This document shows positions 8,490 to 18,030 of a DNA stretch of 64,000 nt, piece after piece (the first letter of the stretch is position 1; the number at the start of each line of letters is the position of its first letter). The DNA lies in assembly GCF_002013915.1 (NCBI RefSeq), contig NZ_MBTF01000034.1:434001-498000 (forward strand), read 5' to 3'. The stretch is from Mucilaginibacter pedocola. GTDB taxonomy: Bacteria > Bacteroidota > Bacteroidia > Sphingobacteriales > Sphingobacteriaceae. A program made the position numbers and the translations under genes. The notes beneath the pieces are model-generated. The model saw nothing but the letters and a program-made list of their open reading frames with translations, had not been told where the DNA came from and searched no databases.

Positions 8490-10181
8490 ATGATACCTGC
8501 CGAACTCTTTAAATTGTTAAATTCTGAAATTGAAAAAGAGCTGGACAGTATAGAAAGCGACATCGGGGCCAGCAAGGCGATAAAACTACTTGAGCTTGCA
8601 AAATGCACTGACCATTGTTTTGTCGCTGTATCTTTTATCATGCCGAAAGAATCGGCAGAATATCAATCATGGGCTGATCTTTTTCAGCAATTTTCTACAG
8701 GATGGTATGTGTCGTTAAGATTGACACTAGAAGAACAGCAATCATTTGTCAGTATTCTTAACGTAAATTCCCGTCAAAAAGAGATAGGCTGGGCCAACAA
8801 GATCATGCAGAGGTGCGGTGATGCTGGCAATTTGATAAAGCTTTTTTCCTTGGCTAACACGAATGATTTTGTTGAGGCAGAACAGCCTGAAGAGTATACA
8901 GTGTTATTTCGTTTTTCCGGGCAGTCTTTGGGCATCGAGCATTTGGAAACTCAGCGGCAAAAGTGGTTCGCTGAATCATTACTAAGCAGGGAAGAAACAG
9001 GTTATGATTTTGAAAAGGTGATTATACCTCTCGTTAAAGCCGGTGTGTCTTCGCCGGATGGCCAGCGTATCATTTATAAACCAGATAAAACCGTCGACCA
9101 TTTCTTTTTTGAGGAGGGTAAAATATATAGCCAGGCCCTCATAGGCTCAGATAGTTTTAATGACAATTCAAATTTTGGCGGAATTCCGTTCGATAGTTAC
9201 AAAAGTGTGATGTCGGTTTTGATCGGGAACGCATTTCGCCATCTCCATTATTGTTTTGCCTATCAGGGAAAAACAGGATATAAAGTTATTAATCCGTGGA
9301 ATACCTACACCCGGATACTGGAAATAGCGCAGATAACCGAACTTATTTGTAAACAAACATCTTTACCTGATTTGGTTGTTAATACTATCCTCGAAGCTAT
9401 CATACTGGATAAAAAGGGCCTAAATAAAGTCGGTTTTGCTCCCGGCTACGCACCGCCCCCCCTTATCCGTATCAGTGAGAAAAGGGTAATTTCATCGATG
9501 ATGGGACATTTATCAAATCCAATGGCTTACCTAAGCCGTTGCCTTGTAAAAAAATTCCCCGATGATTACTCCATAGCTGTGAACCTGCGGGAACAAAAAT
9601 TTAAAACAGAATTGTATAGCCTTTTCGGTGAGAATTTATTCAAAGTTAAGGGTAATGTGACTATCAGGAAAGACAAAAAGCTTTTGACAGATATTGACGC
9701 TATCATATCCGACGAAAAAAGCAGGATAGTTTTTCTGTTCCAGCTTAAGTGGATGGACGATTGGGGATCAGATATGGGACAGCGCAGCAGTATGTTTAAA
9801 AACTATACAAAATCGGTTGCAAAATGGCTTGAAGTTGTGGACAGGCATATCAGTGCAAAAAGCGTTTTGACGTTCTTAAAAAATGCGGGCATCAAAAAGC
9901 CATACGCTGATACGGTAATCGTTAAAATTGTGCTTGGACGGCATTTCTCCAGATTTTCCAATATTTCGCCACCGGATGATACTTTTTTTCTGAACTGGGC
10001 TTCGCTGGTAAAAATAATCACTGAAAACCCGCAATGCGGTTTGTCATTGTCTTCCTTAAATGATCATCTTAAAAACAATCAGCTTTCTGAAGAACTTGCG
10101 GCAAATCCACCAGCCACTAAAGATGTTAAACTTCGGCTTGGCCCTTATACGATTATTACCGAATCGTTTGCCCGGAATTAA
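8490..10181 (+). CDS. Uncharacterised 563-aa protein with a C-terminal PD-(D/E)XK-like nuclease motif
   Basis: No named family is recognised. Around residues 395-420 the sequence reads TDIDAIISDEKSRIVFLFQLKW, in pieces DIDAII then FLFQLK. An Asp followed about 15 residues later by a hydrophobic strand ending in Q-x-K is the usual active-site layout of restriction-endonuclease-like folds. The large N-terminal part (about 380 residues) is mostly helical with no motif I can name. The gene is convergent with the AIPR gene, and the two coding regions overlap by 4 nt (10178-10181). The position beside a defence operon suggests a defence role; this is inferred. The ATG at 8490 is the only plausible start after the divergent gene. 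Confidence 0.65.
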   Translation: MIPAELFKLLNSEIEKELDSIESDIGASKAIKLLELAKCTDHCFVAVSFIMPKESAEYQSWADLFQQFSTGWYVSLRLTLEEQQSFVSILNVNSRQKEIGWANKIMQRCGDAGNLIKLFSLANTNDFVEAEQPEEYTVLFRFSGQSLGIEHLETQRQKWFAESLLSREETGYDFEKVIIPLVKAGVSSPDGQRIIYKPDKTVDHFFFEEGKIYSQALIGSDSFNDNSNFGGIPFDSYKSVMSVLIGNAFRHLHYCFAYQGKTGYKVINPWNTYTRILEIAQITELICKQTSLPDLVVNTILEAIILDKKGLNKVGFAPGYAPPPLIRISEKRVISSMMGHLSNPMAYLSRCLVKKFPDDYSIAVNLREQKFKTELYSLFGENLFKVKGNVTIRKDKKLLTDIDAIISDEKSRIVFLFQLKWMDDWGSDMGQRSSMFKNYTKSVAKWLEVVDRHISAKSVLTFLKNAGIKKPYADTVIVKIVLGRHFSRFSNISPPDDTFFLNWASLVKIITENPQCGLSLSSLNDHLKNNQLSEELAANPPATKDVKLRLGPYTIITESFARN

Positions 10182-12535
10182 TCATTTAATAATTCGCAAA
10201 CTTTGTAAATATCTGACAACTGCGGATCTTCATCCCGGCTGATATACATGCCTATATTCTTCCATGCGTTCGCTTTGTTTTCCGGTACACCTTTCTTCAT
10301 CGCTTTGACAGCCTGCGCTTCAAACGCTTCCTTATAGCGGTTCAGGTTTTTATTGTAAATATTTGTGACCTGACCAATAGTGTTTATCAAACCGGCGTTT
10401 TCAATCTTGAAATTAAGGAACCATTCCGGGTCTGCCGCCTGCATTTTTCTGATGATGGCGTTCTCGAACTCTGCCAGTTCCTCAGAAAGATTATGCTTAA
10501 CCTGTATCTTATGAACCAGTTCTTCAATTTTCCGGAGCTCATTCGCTGTCAGCATATCGCCGAATTTCAGCTTGAAAGAAATATAGAATTTTGTTCCGTT
10601 GGAGTGTATCCGGCAATTTTCGTTGATCAGCGAAAAATCGAATGTCTTAACAGAGGTGTAACGCTTTTTAAAATCGCTTTCGCTCAACTGATATCTGGAA
10701 ACGATTGCTTTTGTTTCCGGAGATTTCTCAAAAGCAGCGAACTCCGGGCTTTTCAGTACATCATTCCATAAGTCTTCTTTTTTGGCATATTCACCAAGGT
10801 CATCGCTCTTGCTGTAGGCCTTCAGCCATTCCTGTACAGATTCCAGCAGTTTCCGTGAGAAGGCCTTCAGATCTTCAGGAAGGCCCTGTTTTACCCAAAT
10901 GGCACCAAGGTCGAAGTAATTGTGTTTTTTGATGAGTGTCATTTTGTAAAGCAATGACAGTGCATATGGCACTACAGAGGAACGGATCTGCCCAATCGCG
11001 CCTTCTCCGGCACCATAAATCTGCTCAAAATCCTTAAACATAATCGCTTTGGCGATCAGGTCTTCATAAAATGCCCTGCCCAGATTTTCCGGATTCAGCG
11101 GCTTTTCATTATGGTCAAGCTGAATAAAGTCCATAAAATCCCGGAACACTTTTTCGCCACCCTTACGTACAAGGTACGGGCTGGTTCCCCAGGCCACATA
11201 ATATTTGGCAACCTGTTCCTTGCTAAGCCGTTTTTGCTTCGGATAGTTGCGTTCGATCTGTGCCTTCTGATTTGGATATATTCTGAGCAAGGTGTTAAAG
11301 TCGCCACGGATACGTTCAAAAAACCATTTTGTGCCTGACGGATCGGTAATGCTTTCAGAAAGTTTTTTGATCTTGACCAGATGCGGGCTGCGTGATTTCA
11401 GGTCTACGCTTGATACTTTATTTTGTGAGTTGGAGTACTGGGATATTTTTGAGATGAGTTCATCCAGGCTGTCCCGGTCATCGGCATTAACAATATTGAT
11501 CTTGGCAGTAACATTGACTTTGGATACATCTATGCCGTCCTTGTTGGTAAAATAGATCGATGCGGTGGTTTGACCGCCGTTAACGATCTGGAAGTCGGTC
11601 AGTGAGCTTATTGTGGCTATACCGCCTGACTGACTGATCTCTGATGCGGTAGCTGTAATGGTAAGCCCGTTGTTATAGGCAATGAATTTTTCCGGTTCGC
11701 TGTCAATAGTATCCTTCAACTGCTTGTTGACGCCCTTGAACTGCAAAAACGAGCGCACGTTTCGCTCCAGTAAACGGGAACTGTAACTGTGATATAATTT
11801 TACCAGTAAGGTTGCAGGCAAAACCGCTAAATATGATTTGAATACACCCTCATCATCAGCAGCCTGGATGGCTGGCAGCGGCGGATCGAAATTTATTACA
11901 ATCGGTTCGGCGGTTCCTTCACTGATCTCATAATTGTAAATTTTATTGAGGTCGATCAGCTGATAGATGATTCTGATCTTCTTTGTTTTTCTTTCTTTGT
12001 TTCTGGTATAACTTACCGTTATTTCATCGTCCGTAAACGCGAAATTCTTCGCTGACTGTGATCCGCGTGTTTCAATTGAGATCGTATTGGAGATCAGAAA
12101 TATTTCCAATACGTCTATCTGTTCCTGAAAATCGGCTGTTTCCAGTGAACGGATAAGTATTGCTGCCGGATCACCTGCCTGAACATCTGAAAGCTGTTTT
12201 TTAACAGCCTTCGTAAAAAAGTTCTTGGGGCGCGAAAAAAGCTGGTCATAATATTCCTTGCGGGCGATCTGCCGTTCAGCACCCGGAAGGATCAGGTTTG
12301 AAAGGAACAACTGTAAACGCTCACCGGACTCATTGATCTGATAGCCGTCTACTTCCGCATTTTCGCCATTTCTCAAAAAATAAGACTCATTGATCTCTTC
12401 CGAATCGGTAAGCCTCGCCAGGTTAAGGGCAGGTAATACATAAGTCAGCAGCCCGCGGCGGTTAACATTATTATCTTCCGATGTGATATTGTTCAGCAGC
12501 GTTCCGAAAAAGGAGTTCAGTTCATTTAAGGTCAT
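10178..12535 (-). CDS. AIPR (abortive infection phage resistance) family protein
   Basis: A 785-aa protein carrying the AIPR core: FIAYNNGLTITA at residues 284-295 and FQIVNGGQTTAS at 315-326, the most conserved stretches of the family. The following ~200 residues continue the pattern with helix-rich segments (KVNVTAKINIV, SQYSNSQNKVSSVDL). AIPR proteins occur in abortive-infection loci and as the last component of Mza-type systems. Here it is the final gene of the leftward operon, its ATG overlapping the stop of the DUF4420 gene by 4 nt (12532-12535), so the two are almost certainly co-translated. Its biochemical activity in this system is not known. Confidence 0.9.
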   Translation of the reverse strand: MTLNELNSFFGTLLNNITSEDNNVNRRGLLTYVLPALNLARLTDSEEINESYFLRNGENAEVDGYQINESGERLQLFLSNLILPGAERQIARKEYYDQLFSRPKNFFTKAVKKQLSDVQAGDPAAILIRSLETADFQEQIDVLEIFLISNTISIETRGSQSAKNFAFTDDEITVSYTRNKERKTKKIRIIYQLIDLNKIYNYEISEGTAEPIVINFDPPLPAIQAADDEGVFKSYLAVLPATLLVKLYHSYSSRLLERNVRSFLQFKGVNKQLKDTIDSEPEKFIAYNNGLTITATASEISQSGGIATISSLTDFQIVNGGQTTASIYFTNKDGIDVSKVNVTAKINIVNADDRDSLDELISKISQYSNSQNKVSSVDLKSRSPHLVKIKKLSESITDPSGTKWFFERIRGDFNTLLRIYPNQKAQIERNYPKQKRLSKEQVAKYYVAWGTSPYLVRKGGEKVFRDFMDFIQLDHNEKPLNPENLGRAFYEDLIAKAIMFKDFEQIYGAGEGAIGQIRSSVVPYALSLLYKMTLIKKHNYFDLGAIWVKQGLPEDLKAFSRKLLESVQEWLKAYSKSDDLGEYAKKEDLWNDVLKSPEFAAFEKSPETKAIVSRYQLSESDFKKRYTSVKTFDFSLINENCRIHSNGTKFYISFKLKFGDMLTANELRKIEELVHKIQVKHNLSEELAEFENAIIRKMQAADPEWFLNFKIENAGLINTIGQVTNIYNKNLNRYKEAFEAQAVKAMKKGVPENKANAWKNIGMYISRDEDPQLSDIYKVCELLND

Positions 12536-13491
12536 ATTAACGGCGATATATCTGAGATGGTAAATTCCTGTATAATATTGAGCGCGAGGTCATATTTTAC
12601 TGACCGAACGGCATCGGGCAGGCCTTTTCTTTTTATCGACGGAAACCCTTCGGCTGTACAGTCGAACCAAGACGTCTGCTTTATCGTGAAACTATGGTGA
12701 TCATATTGCTGAATACTTTGATAATCAATACCGGCTTTGGATAAAGCGGTCCATAAAAGATGAAGTTTTGAACCGGTAACTGCACGAAGTATAGCAGCAA
12801 TACTGCCAATAGTTTCACTGAGCGTAACAGCTTCGGCAGTTACCTCACCGAATTCAAAAACACCCAGTAATAACTGCTGGCCGTCGAGAAAATCAAGCTG
12901 ATACTCACTGGAGATACTGACTAGCTGTTTAAATTCTGCAATGCTTTTTATCTCGAAATGATTATCGCCGATCTCAAAATCATGACCTTTTCCATAAGGC
13001 CCTTTCCAGGCCGACAAAACATCATTGGGCGTATGCCTGGAATTTTCAAGCAGTGTTTTAAGAAAATGAAGCTCTGCAAAGATCCCCTGCAACTCAGGCA
13101 GTGAAAGCTGGCCGGATAGTGGTTCAAAAAGTTCAAACCATTCATTGCAAAGGGAAACAAAGGCTTTCTTGACCGATGCCGGTTGAACATTTCTGGTCTG
13201 TTCAACAATACTGACGATCAGGTCGCTGAACACTTCACGGGCATTATCATTCAGCAGGGTCAGTACCAGTACCGGTTTGCCCTCATCAGTTGTCTCTTCC
13301 AGCGAAATGTTTGCCCTTAGCTGCGGCTCAACCGGAATGTTTCCGGCTGCCGGACCAAAGTAAAAGTAAAGGCAGTAGTGCATCTGCGCATCTATGCCAT
13401 AACGAAACCGCTCATCCGCAAACTCTCCGAAAAAGAGCAGACGGGGAAAGCGGGAATCATCGTTCAGTAATATGTCCCATTGCAGTTTCAT
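12532..13491 (-). CDS. DUF4420-type PD-(D/E)XK nuclease-like protein
   Basis: A 319-aa protein of the putative PD-(D/E)XK family DUF4420. The active-site-like segment is WKGPYGKGHDFEIGDN (from residue 162) followed by HFEIKS, giving Asp171, Glu180 and Lys182 as the likely catalytic triad. The N-terminal ~130 residues form a separate beta-rich domain. The gene overlaps both neighbours: 1 nt with Z1 upstream (TGATG junction) and 4 nt with AIPR downstream. The same order is known from Mza-type defence loci, where this protein is the candidate DNA-cleaving component. Cleavage and target specificity are inferred. Confidence 0.85.
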   Translation of the reverse strand: MKLQWDILLNDDSRFPRLLFFGEFADERFRYGIDAQMHYCLYFYFGPAAGNIPVEPQLRANISLEETTDEGKPVLVLTLLNDNAREVFSDLIVSIVEQTRNVQPASVKKAFVSLCNEWFELFEPLSGQLSLPELQGIFAELHFLKTLLENSRHTPNDVLSAWKGPYGKGHDFEIGDNHFEIKSIAEFKQLVSISSEYQLDFLDGQQLLLGVFEFGEVTAEAVTLSETIGSIAAILRAVTGSKLHLLWTALSKAGIDYQSIQQYDHHSFTIKQTSWFDCTAEGFPSIKRKGLPDAVRSVKYDLALNIIQEFTISDISPLI

Positions 13492-16469
13492 CAGTTAATA
13501 TCGTTTACTTCTGTATCGTTAATATCTTCGGGTATTTCGTTATCCTCGTTTTTGATCTCTGCTTCTTCCAGTTTGGTATATTCATTCGCCATGTAAATCG
13601 CGCCAGGATCATTGTTGATCTCCGGGAAACTCAGGGCATACCCGATCAGCGGGATATTCAGGTCAATGCCGTTTGCATTAGCTACTGCCCGCAGTTCGTG
13701 ATTATTGAAGACCTGTTGGAGATCCATCAGATAAATGAGTAACAATCCCTGATTTTCCGGGCGTATCTTCCTGAATATCCATCCTGGGATCGTCATGCTT
13801 TGTGATTTCTCGGTGGCTTCTGCTTCACTAAGATTGCTTTCGATAAATTTCTTCTTTTTGTATGCTCTGAATTCAGCAATCACGTTATCGCAGGCTTCCT
13901 TATTTAAACCAAGCGATTCATCAGAACCGGACGTCATAATATTTGCTGACTTGCCTGACGCCGTAAATAAAAGTTCGTTCTTTAATTCGCTGTAATAAAG
14001 TGACTCTTCTTTTTTGGGCGCACTTCTTTTGGTAAGATTTGTGATTTCTATGCCGTCTTCCGTAAATGCCCTTCCTGTTCCTGTGCGTCTTATTGCAATT
14101 TTCCAGTTGGTTAACATACCCCGTTCAGTGCACATTTCGAGGTAACGAATCATGTCATCTTTTTTGAAGGAGTTTGGGAGAAATACTGAGGGAAGATTCA
14201 GAAAATCGAACAAGTCGGCTTTACTGCCGTCGAAAGTATAAAAGCCACTATCTTCTTTAGTGTTGAAATCAGTTGCTTTAAATAACTTCTTAAAACCGTC
14301 CCATGCATTTTGCAGCGCTTCCTTTTTAAGTTTAAAATGAACCGACTGGTGTACCGCATCCTGAAAAGAATAACGAACTTCGACTGCATTTTTGAGAATT
14401 GCTGCACGGGTGATCTGCAAGATATCAGGGTGCTTGCGTATGCGCAATTCAAATTCTTTCGGAGATTTCTTTTGAATCTCCATGTTTTCAATCTGCTCTT
14501 CGAGTTCACAGAGTGCCGCTGTAATGAAGTTATATTTATCTTCTGTTGCGGCATCAATAAACAGGCGGCAGGCATCAAGATAACCTGGGCGGTAGCCGAA
14601 CCACCTGCCCATCTGAAGCAGCGTATCGTAAAGGTTGGTATCGCGCAGGAAATAGTTAATGGTCAAACCTTCCAGTGTAAATCCCCTCGAAAGCCGGTTA
14701 CCACCAACCGCAATGTATTTTTTGGTTTCATTGTCGGGATAGATCAGCTTATCATGGGTAAAAGAGTTGACTGCCTTTACCTGAATATTCTTAACTGCAG
14801 TCGGAAGCAGTTCCGAAATATCATCCCAGGTCTTTGATATCAGGCCGTCTGCATTATATTCGTCAGGCAGATAGGAACGGATATTTGCTACTTTATAAGC
14901 GAAGAATTTATTCCATTGCAGGCGCAGCTTTTCATAAATTCCATTAGGGTCTTTAATGCTGTCGTCTTTCAGCTTTTTGGTGATATGCGCTACATACTTT
15001 GTAATGCGGTCGGCAGCGATATTCTGATCGGTGATCAGCCGCGAAATATGGACCAGCATGGTATGGTGCGGCGTGTATCCGGGCAGGATCTCCAAAACGG
15101 CTTTCCTGCTATCGCGCAGCGCGATGGAAAGGACATAACAGTCTATTGCATCAGTCAATGACCGGCGCAGGACGGTTTCATCATCACCGAAAATATGGTC
15201 TTCATCATCGGGCGCATCCGGAATCGTCTCGATGAGCGGTATTTTCTGATCGCCTTCCTGTTCCCTGCCCGTTGAGAAATAACGGCGCGGGCCGAGATAT
15301 GACGTCGGTGTAGCCAGCTTGTAAATAAACTTATCGGGAAATAATCCCGGTGAGAGTGTGCAGTTCAGTTCACGCACTTCCCCCTGATAACGGTATTTTA
15401 TCGGCCACGCTCCATCCATAGCACGTTCACCGTGCTGATCCTGCAAAATATTGGCAAAGGGCGTTGCCGTATAGCCGAGATAGGAACGCCTTTTGAACAA
15501 ATCCAGCAAAGCCCTGATATGGCCGTTCACCTTACTCGCATATTCCGCGCCTTTGTAGCCGAGGTTATTCAAAGAAGCATTATCCGCCTCGTCATCGACC
15601 AGCAGGACGCTTTTGGGCAAACACGTAGCTCCTTCAGGCAGCGAAGACATCAGCCAGAAAATAAGATTTGTGAGTACAGATACGTTTTTCTTACAAACTA
15701 AAATGCGTTGACTGGTGAAATCAAAGTGATTATCCACCATCGACTTTCGAAAATCCGCAGTACCTGTTGTGATCGAATTAATTTGATTTATTCCATCCCT
15801 TCCAAATTTCTGAATCTTGCCTACACCGACATCCTGATTAAATTGTCCTCCCTTTTCACCGATACCTATAACATCATGGTTAATGCGTTTTTGGGTCTGA
15901 ACACGCAGGTCTTCCATGATACCTGAAAACACGATAATAATATCGTAACCGGCATCAATTGCCCGGTTCACAACTCCATTAAAGTTGGCTGTTTTACCCG
16001 ACTGCACCGATCCGAGTACCAGGCCTTTTTGCAGCTGTTCAATATCACGTTTGGGGTCACCCAGCCGCTCAATGATCGCATGAGTGCTTTTTTCGGTATT
16101 CTGAATAACATCTACAGGCCGCTCCAGCGTCCGCAGATAATGGATATATCTTTTAAAATAATTCCATTCGATCTTTGGCTCGCGGCGGTCGATCCATCTA
16201 TCATAATCTTCTTTTTCATCGATTACACTATCGGGGTCATTGGTCGTTACGATCACGGATTTCAGGCGTAACTTGATGTTACCAAGCCATTCAGCCAGAC
16301 GAGAGTCGTCTGCACCTTCAAATTCATAATCGAAATCAGGGTTGTCTTTCAGTGACGCAAAGTGCGTATCTATCTGATGGTTTAACTGCTCGACGGTGAT
16401 AAAGCCCTGTTCGCGTTTGTAGCGTTCAGCGCGCCTTTTGATAATATCGGATAAGTGTTCCCAGGCCAT
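13491..16469 (-). CDS. Z1-domain helicase-like ATPase
   Basis: A 992-aa protein with the Z1 domain, a branch of superfamily 2 helicase-like ATPases. Walker A is GSVQSGKT (residues 153-160) and Walker B is VDDEAD (291-296). A motif III-like YTATPFAN follows, and the C-terminal RecA lobe has GGNRLSRGFTLEG and LLQMGRWFGYRPGY, the motif V/VI region. Z1 proteins are a hallmark of operons pairing a MutL/MORC-type ATPase with a restriction-like nuclease and a cytosine methyltransferase. The gene follows the GHKL ATPase gene after 4 nt, and its stop overlaps the start of DUF4420. It probably moves or remodels DNA for the complex; that role is inferred. Confidence 0.9.
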   Translation of the reverse strand: MAWEHLSDIIKRRAERYKREQGFITVEQLNHQIDTHFASLKDNPDFDYEFEGADDSRLAEWLGNIKLRLKSVIVTTNDPDSVIDEKEDYDRWIDRREPKIEWNYFKRYIHYLRTLERPVDVIQNTEKSTHAIIERLGDPKRDIEQLQKGLVLGSVQSGKTANFNGVVNRAIDAGYDIIIVFSGIMEDLRVQTQKRINHDVIGIGEKGGQFNQDVGVGKIQKFGRDGINQINSITTGTADFRKSMVDNHFDFTSQRILVCKKNVSVLTNLIFWLMSSLPEGATCLPKSVLLVDDEADNASLNNLGYKGAEYASKVNGHIRALLDLFKRRSYLGYTATPFANILQDQHGERAMDGAWPIKYRYQGEVRELNCTLSPGLFPDKFIYKLATPTSYLGPRRYFSTGREQEGDQKIPLIETIPDAPDDEDHIFGDDETVLRRSLTDAIDCYVLSIALRDSRKAVLEILPGYTPHHTMLVHISRLITDQNIAADRITKYVAHITKKLKDDSIKDPNGIYEKLRLQWNKFFAYKVANIRSYLPDEYNADGLISKTWDDISELLPTAVKNIQVKAVNSFTHDKLIYPDNETKKYIAVGGNRLSRGFTLEGLTINYFLRDTNLYDTLLQMGRWFGYRPGYLDACRLFIDAATEDKYNFITAALCELEEQIENMEIQKKSPKEFELRIRKHPDILQITRAAILKNAVEVRYSFQDAVHQSVHFKLKKEALQNAWDGFKKLFKATDFNTKEDSGFYTFDGSKADLFDFLNLPSVFLPNSFKKDDMIRYLEMCTERGMLTNWKIAIRRTGTGRAFTEDGIEITNLTKRSAPKKEESLYYSELKNELLFTASGKSANIMTSGSDESLGLNKEACDNVIAEFRAYKKKKFIESNLSEAEATEKSQSMTIPGWIFRKIRPENQGLLLIYLMDLQQVFNNHELRAVANANGIDLNIPLIGYALSFPEINNDPGAIYMANEYTKLEEAEIKNEDNEIPEDINDTEVNDIN

Positions 16470-16473
16470 TTAT

Positions 16474-17955
16474 TCAGTATAAGGTCTCTAAAAAAGTCTT
16501 CACATCGTTATTTTGTCCGAAGCTTTCCAAAAGAAATTCCCGGATCTCATCGGCAGAGTATCCTGCTTCTTCGTAATACTTCTTTAAACGACTGATCTTT
16601 TGCCTATCGGCTTCCGCCACTCCTTCACCTATTTCAGACGGTGCTGCGGTATCGCCTTTCCAAACCTGGTTTAGTTTTTTCTCAAGCAATGAAGTTACGG
16701 TGCGCAGCATTTCCTGTTGTTCAGCGTTAAGCTGGCTTTCGAGCTGCCGCAGCAATTCAAAGTCATGGCTGATCCGTAAAACGGGACCGGCGGCACTGTT
16801 CTCGCGGGTGATCAGCGATAGTCCCTTTTTTGTGGTATTGCTCCTGGTCACGCCAGATGCCAGCCTTTCCCGGTATTCCTTGGATGCCTGTCCCGCTACA
16901 CTGGAGATCATTATCGCCATAGCACGTTTCAAACCAAAGGGCAGTTTGAGCGATGATTTGGCAACATTAAGGTGAAATTCACTGTCATTGATATTGGTGA
17001 TGTCAATTTTCAGACGGCCAAACTGAAGCCAGATCGTGCGGGTGATCGTCCTGAGCCAGCCACCGTAGCTGATCAGCCTTTCGTTCCGGTAGACATAAAT
17101 ACCCTGACAATCTTCCAGCGTTTTTCCGGGCGGTGCCCAGACGGATATTTCTTCACGCGCTTCAATTGCAGCCCGCTTTGGCAGTATAATGCCCTGAAAG
17201 CGGATGAATGTATCGCCGGACTGCCAGTAGTCTTCTGAGATGATCTGTACACCTGTGGCGTTCACGGGGAAAGGGTCGAAACCTTCAACCAGTGAATTGT
17301 TCAGCCTAATCTCAATTTTTCCCGCCTGAAGAAAACGGTGAAATACCAGGCCAAGGTGACTGCGCAGTTCTTCCAGTTCGTCGTTGATCTCTGATTGTTT
17401 TTTCAGGCGCTCCAGTTTATAGAGGTCATCCCATATTACAATTGTCCTCGGCACAAATGATTCGCTGCGGCCATGAAAGTCTGCGCTGGTCTCTGCGAAA
17501 TCCTGTAAGAGTTTTTCTGTAGCAGTTTCTTCTTCAATAATCAGCGTCCAGTCTTCTGTTTTTTTAAGATACCCGACATCCCATGTTCTTGCCTGATAGG
17601 GGGCACCGGACTTTGAGGAAACAAGCGTGAAGCGTCTTGCCTGCGAAAACGAGCCGGTTTTTAAACCGAGCCCGAACCTGCCCAGGTCGTTTCCGGCACG
17701 TCCGGCATCAAGGTCAGCACTGGGAAAACGCATGTTGGCTGTCAGTTCCTCGCTGGTCATTCCGCAACCGTCATCGGCAATATAAAGCCGGAGCGGCGAT
17801 ACATTTGCGTTAATGAGCAGTTCTATCCTGCGGGCACCGGCGGTAATGGAGTTATCAACCAGATCAGCAACTGCGGTAGAAAGCGAATATCCCTGCTCTG
17901 AGATTGACTTGATAAAAAATACTGGCGGCGGGGATAATACTATACTTTCCGGCAT
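16474..17955 (-). CDS. MutL/MORC-like GHKL ATPase
   Basis: A 493-aa protein with a complete Bergerat ATP-binding fold: the N-box around ADLVDNSITAGA (Asn35), the G1 box DDGCGM (61-66) and the G2 box GRFGLGLKT (92-100). The segment after it (VIWDDLYKLERL, RFLQAGKIEIRLN) resembles the transducer domain of MutL and Hsp90-type proteins, with helical C-terminal residues. ATP-driven clamp closure on DNA is the usual mechanism for this group. It is translated just before Z1 (4-nt gap) and 75 bp after the methyltransferase gene. The combination with Z1, DUF4420 and AIPR identifies it as the MutL-like part of a Mza-type system and makes a mismatch-repair role unlikely. Confidence 0.9.
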   Translation of the reverse strand: MPESIVLSPPPVFFIKSISEQGYSLSTAVADLVDNSITAGARRIELLINANVSPLRLYIADDGCGMTSEELTANMRFPSADLDAGRAGNDLGRFGLGLKTGSFSQARRFTLVSSKSGAPYQARTWDVGYLKKTEDWTLIIEEETATEKLLQDFAETSADFHGRSESFVPRTIVIWDDLYKLERLKKQSEINDELEELRSHLGLVFHRFLQAGKIEIRLNNSLVEGFDPFPVNATGVQIISEDYWQSGDTFIRFQGIILPKRAAIEAREEISVWAPPGKTLEDCQGIYVYRNERLISYGGWLRTITRTIWLQFGRLKIDITNINDSEFHLNVAKSSLKLPFGLKRAMAIMISSVAGQASKEYRERLASGVTRSNTTKKGLSLITRENSAAGPVLRISHDFELLRQLESQLNAEQQEMLRTVTSLLEKKLNQVWKGDTAAPSEIGEGVAEADRQKISRLKKYYEEAGYSADEIREFLLESFGQNNDVKTFLETLY

Positions 17956-18030
17956 AGGTTAATGATATGGCTTTGGGTTGTTAATATTATAAAATGTTTA
18001 TGTGATCTGAAACTTATATATTGTTTTTAT

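Noticed and set aside
8345..8641. 98-aa minus-strand ORF across the 8421/8490 divergent gap
   Set aside because: It overlaps both neighbouring starts and is out of frame with the better 87-aa call.
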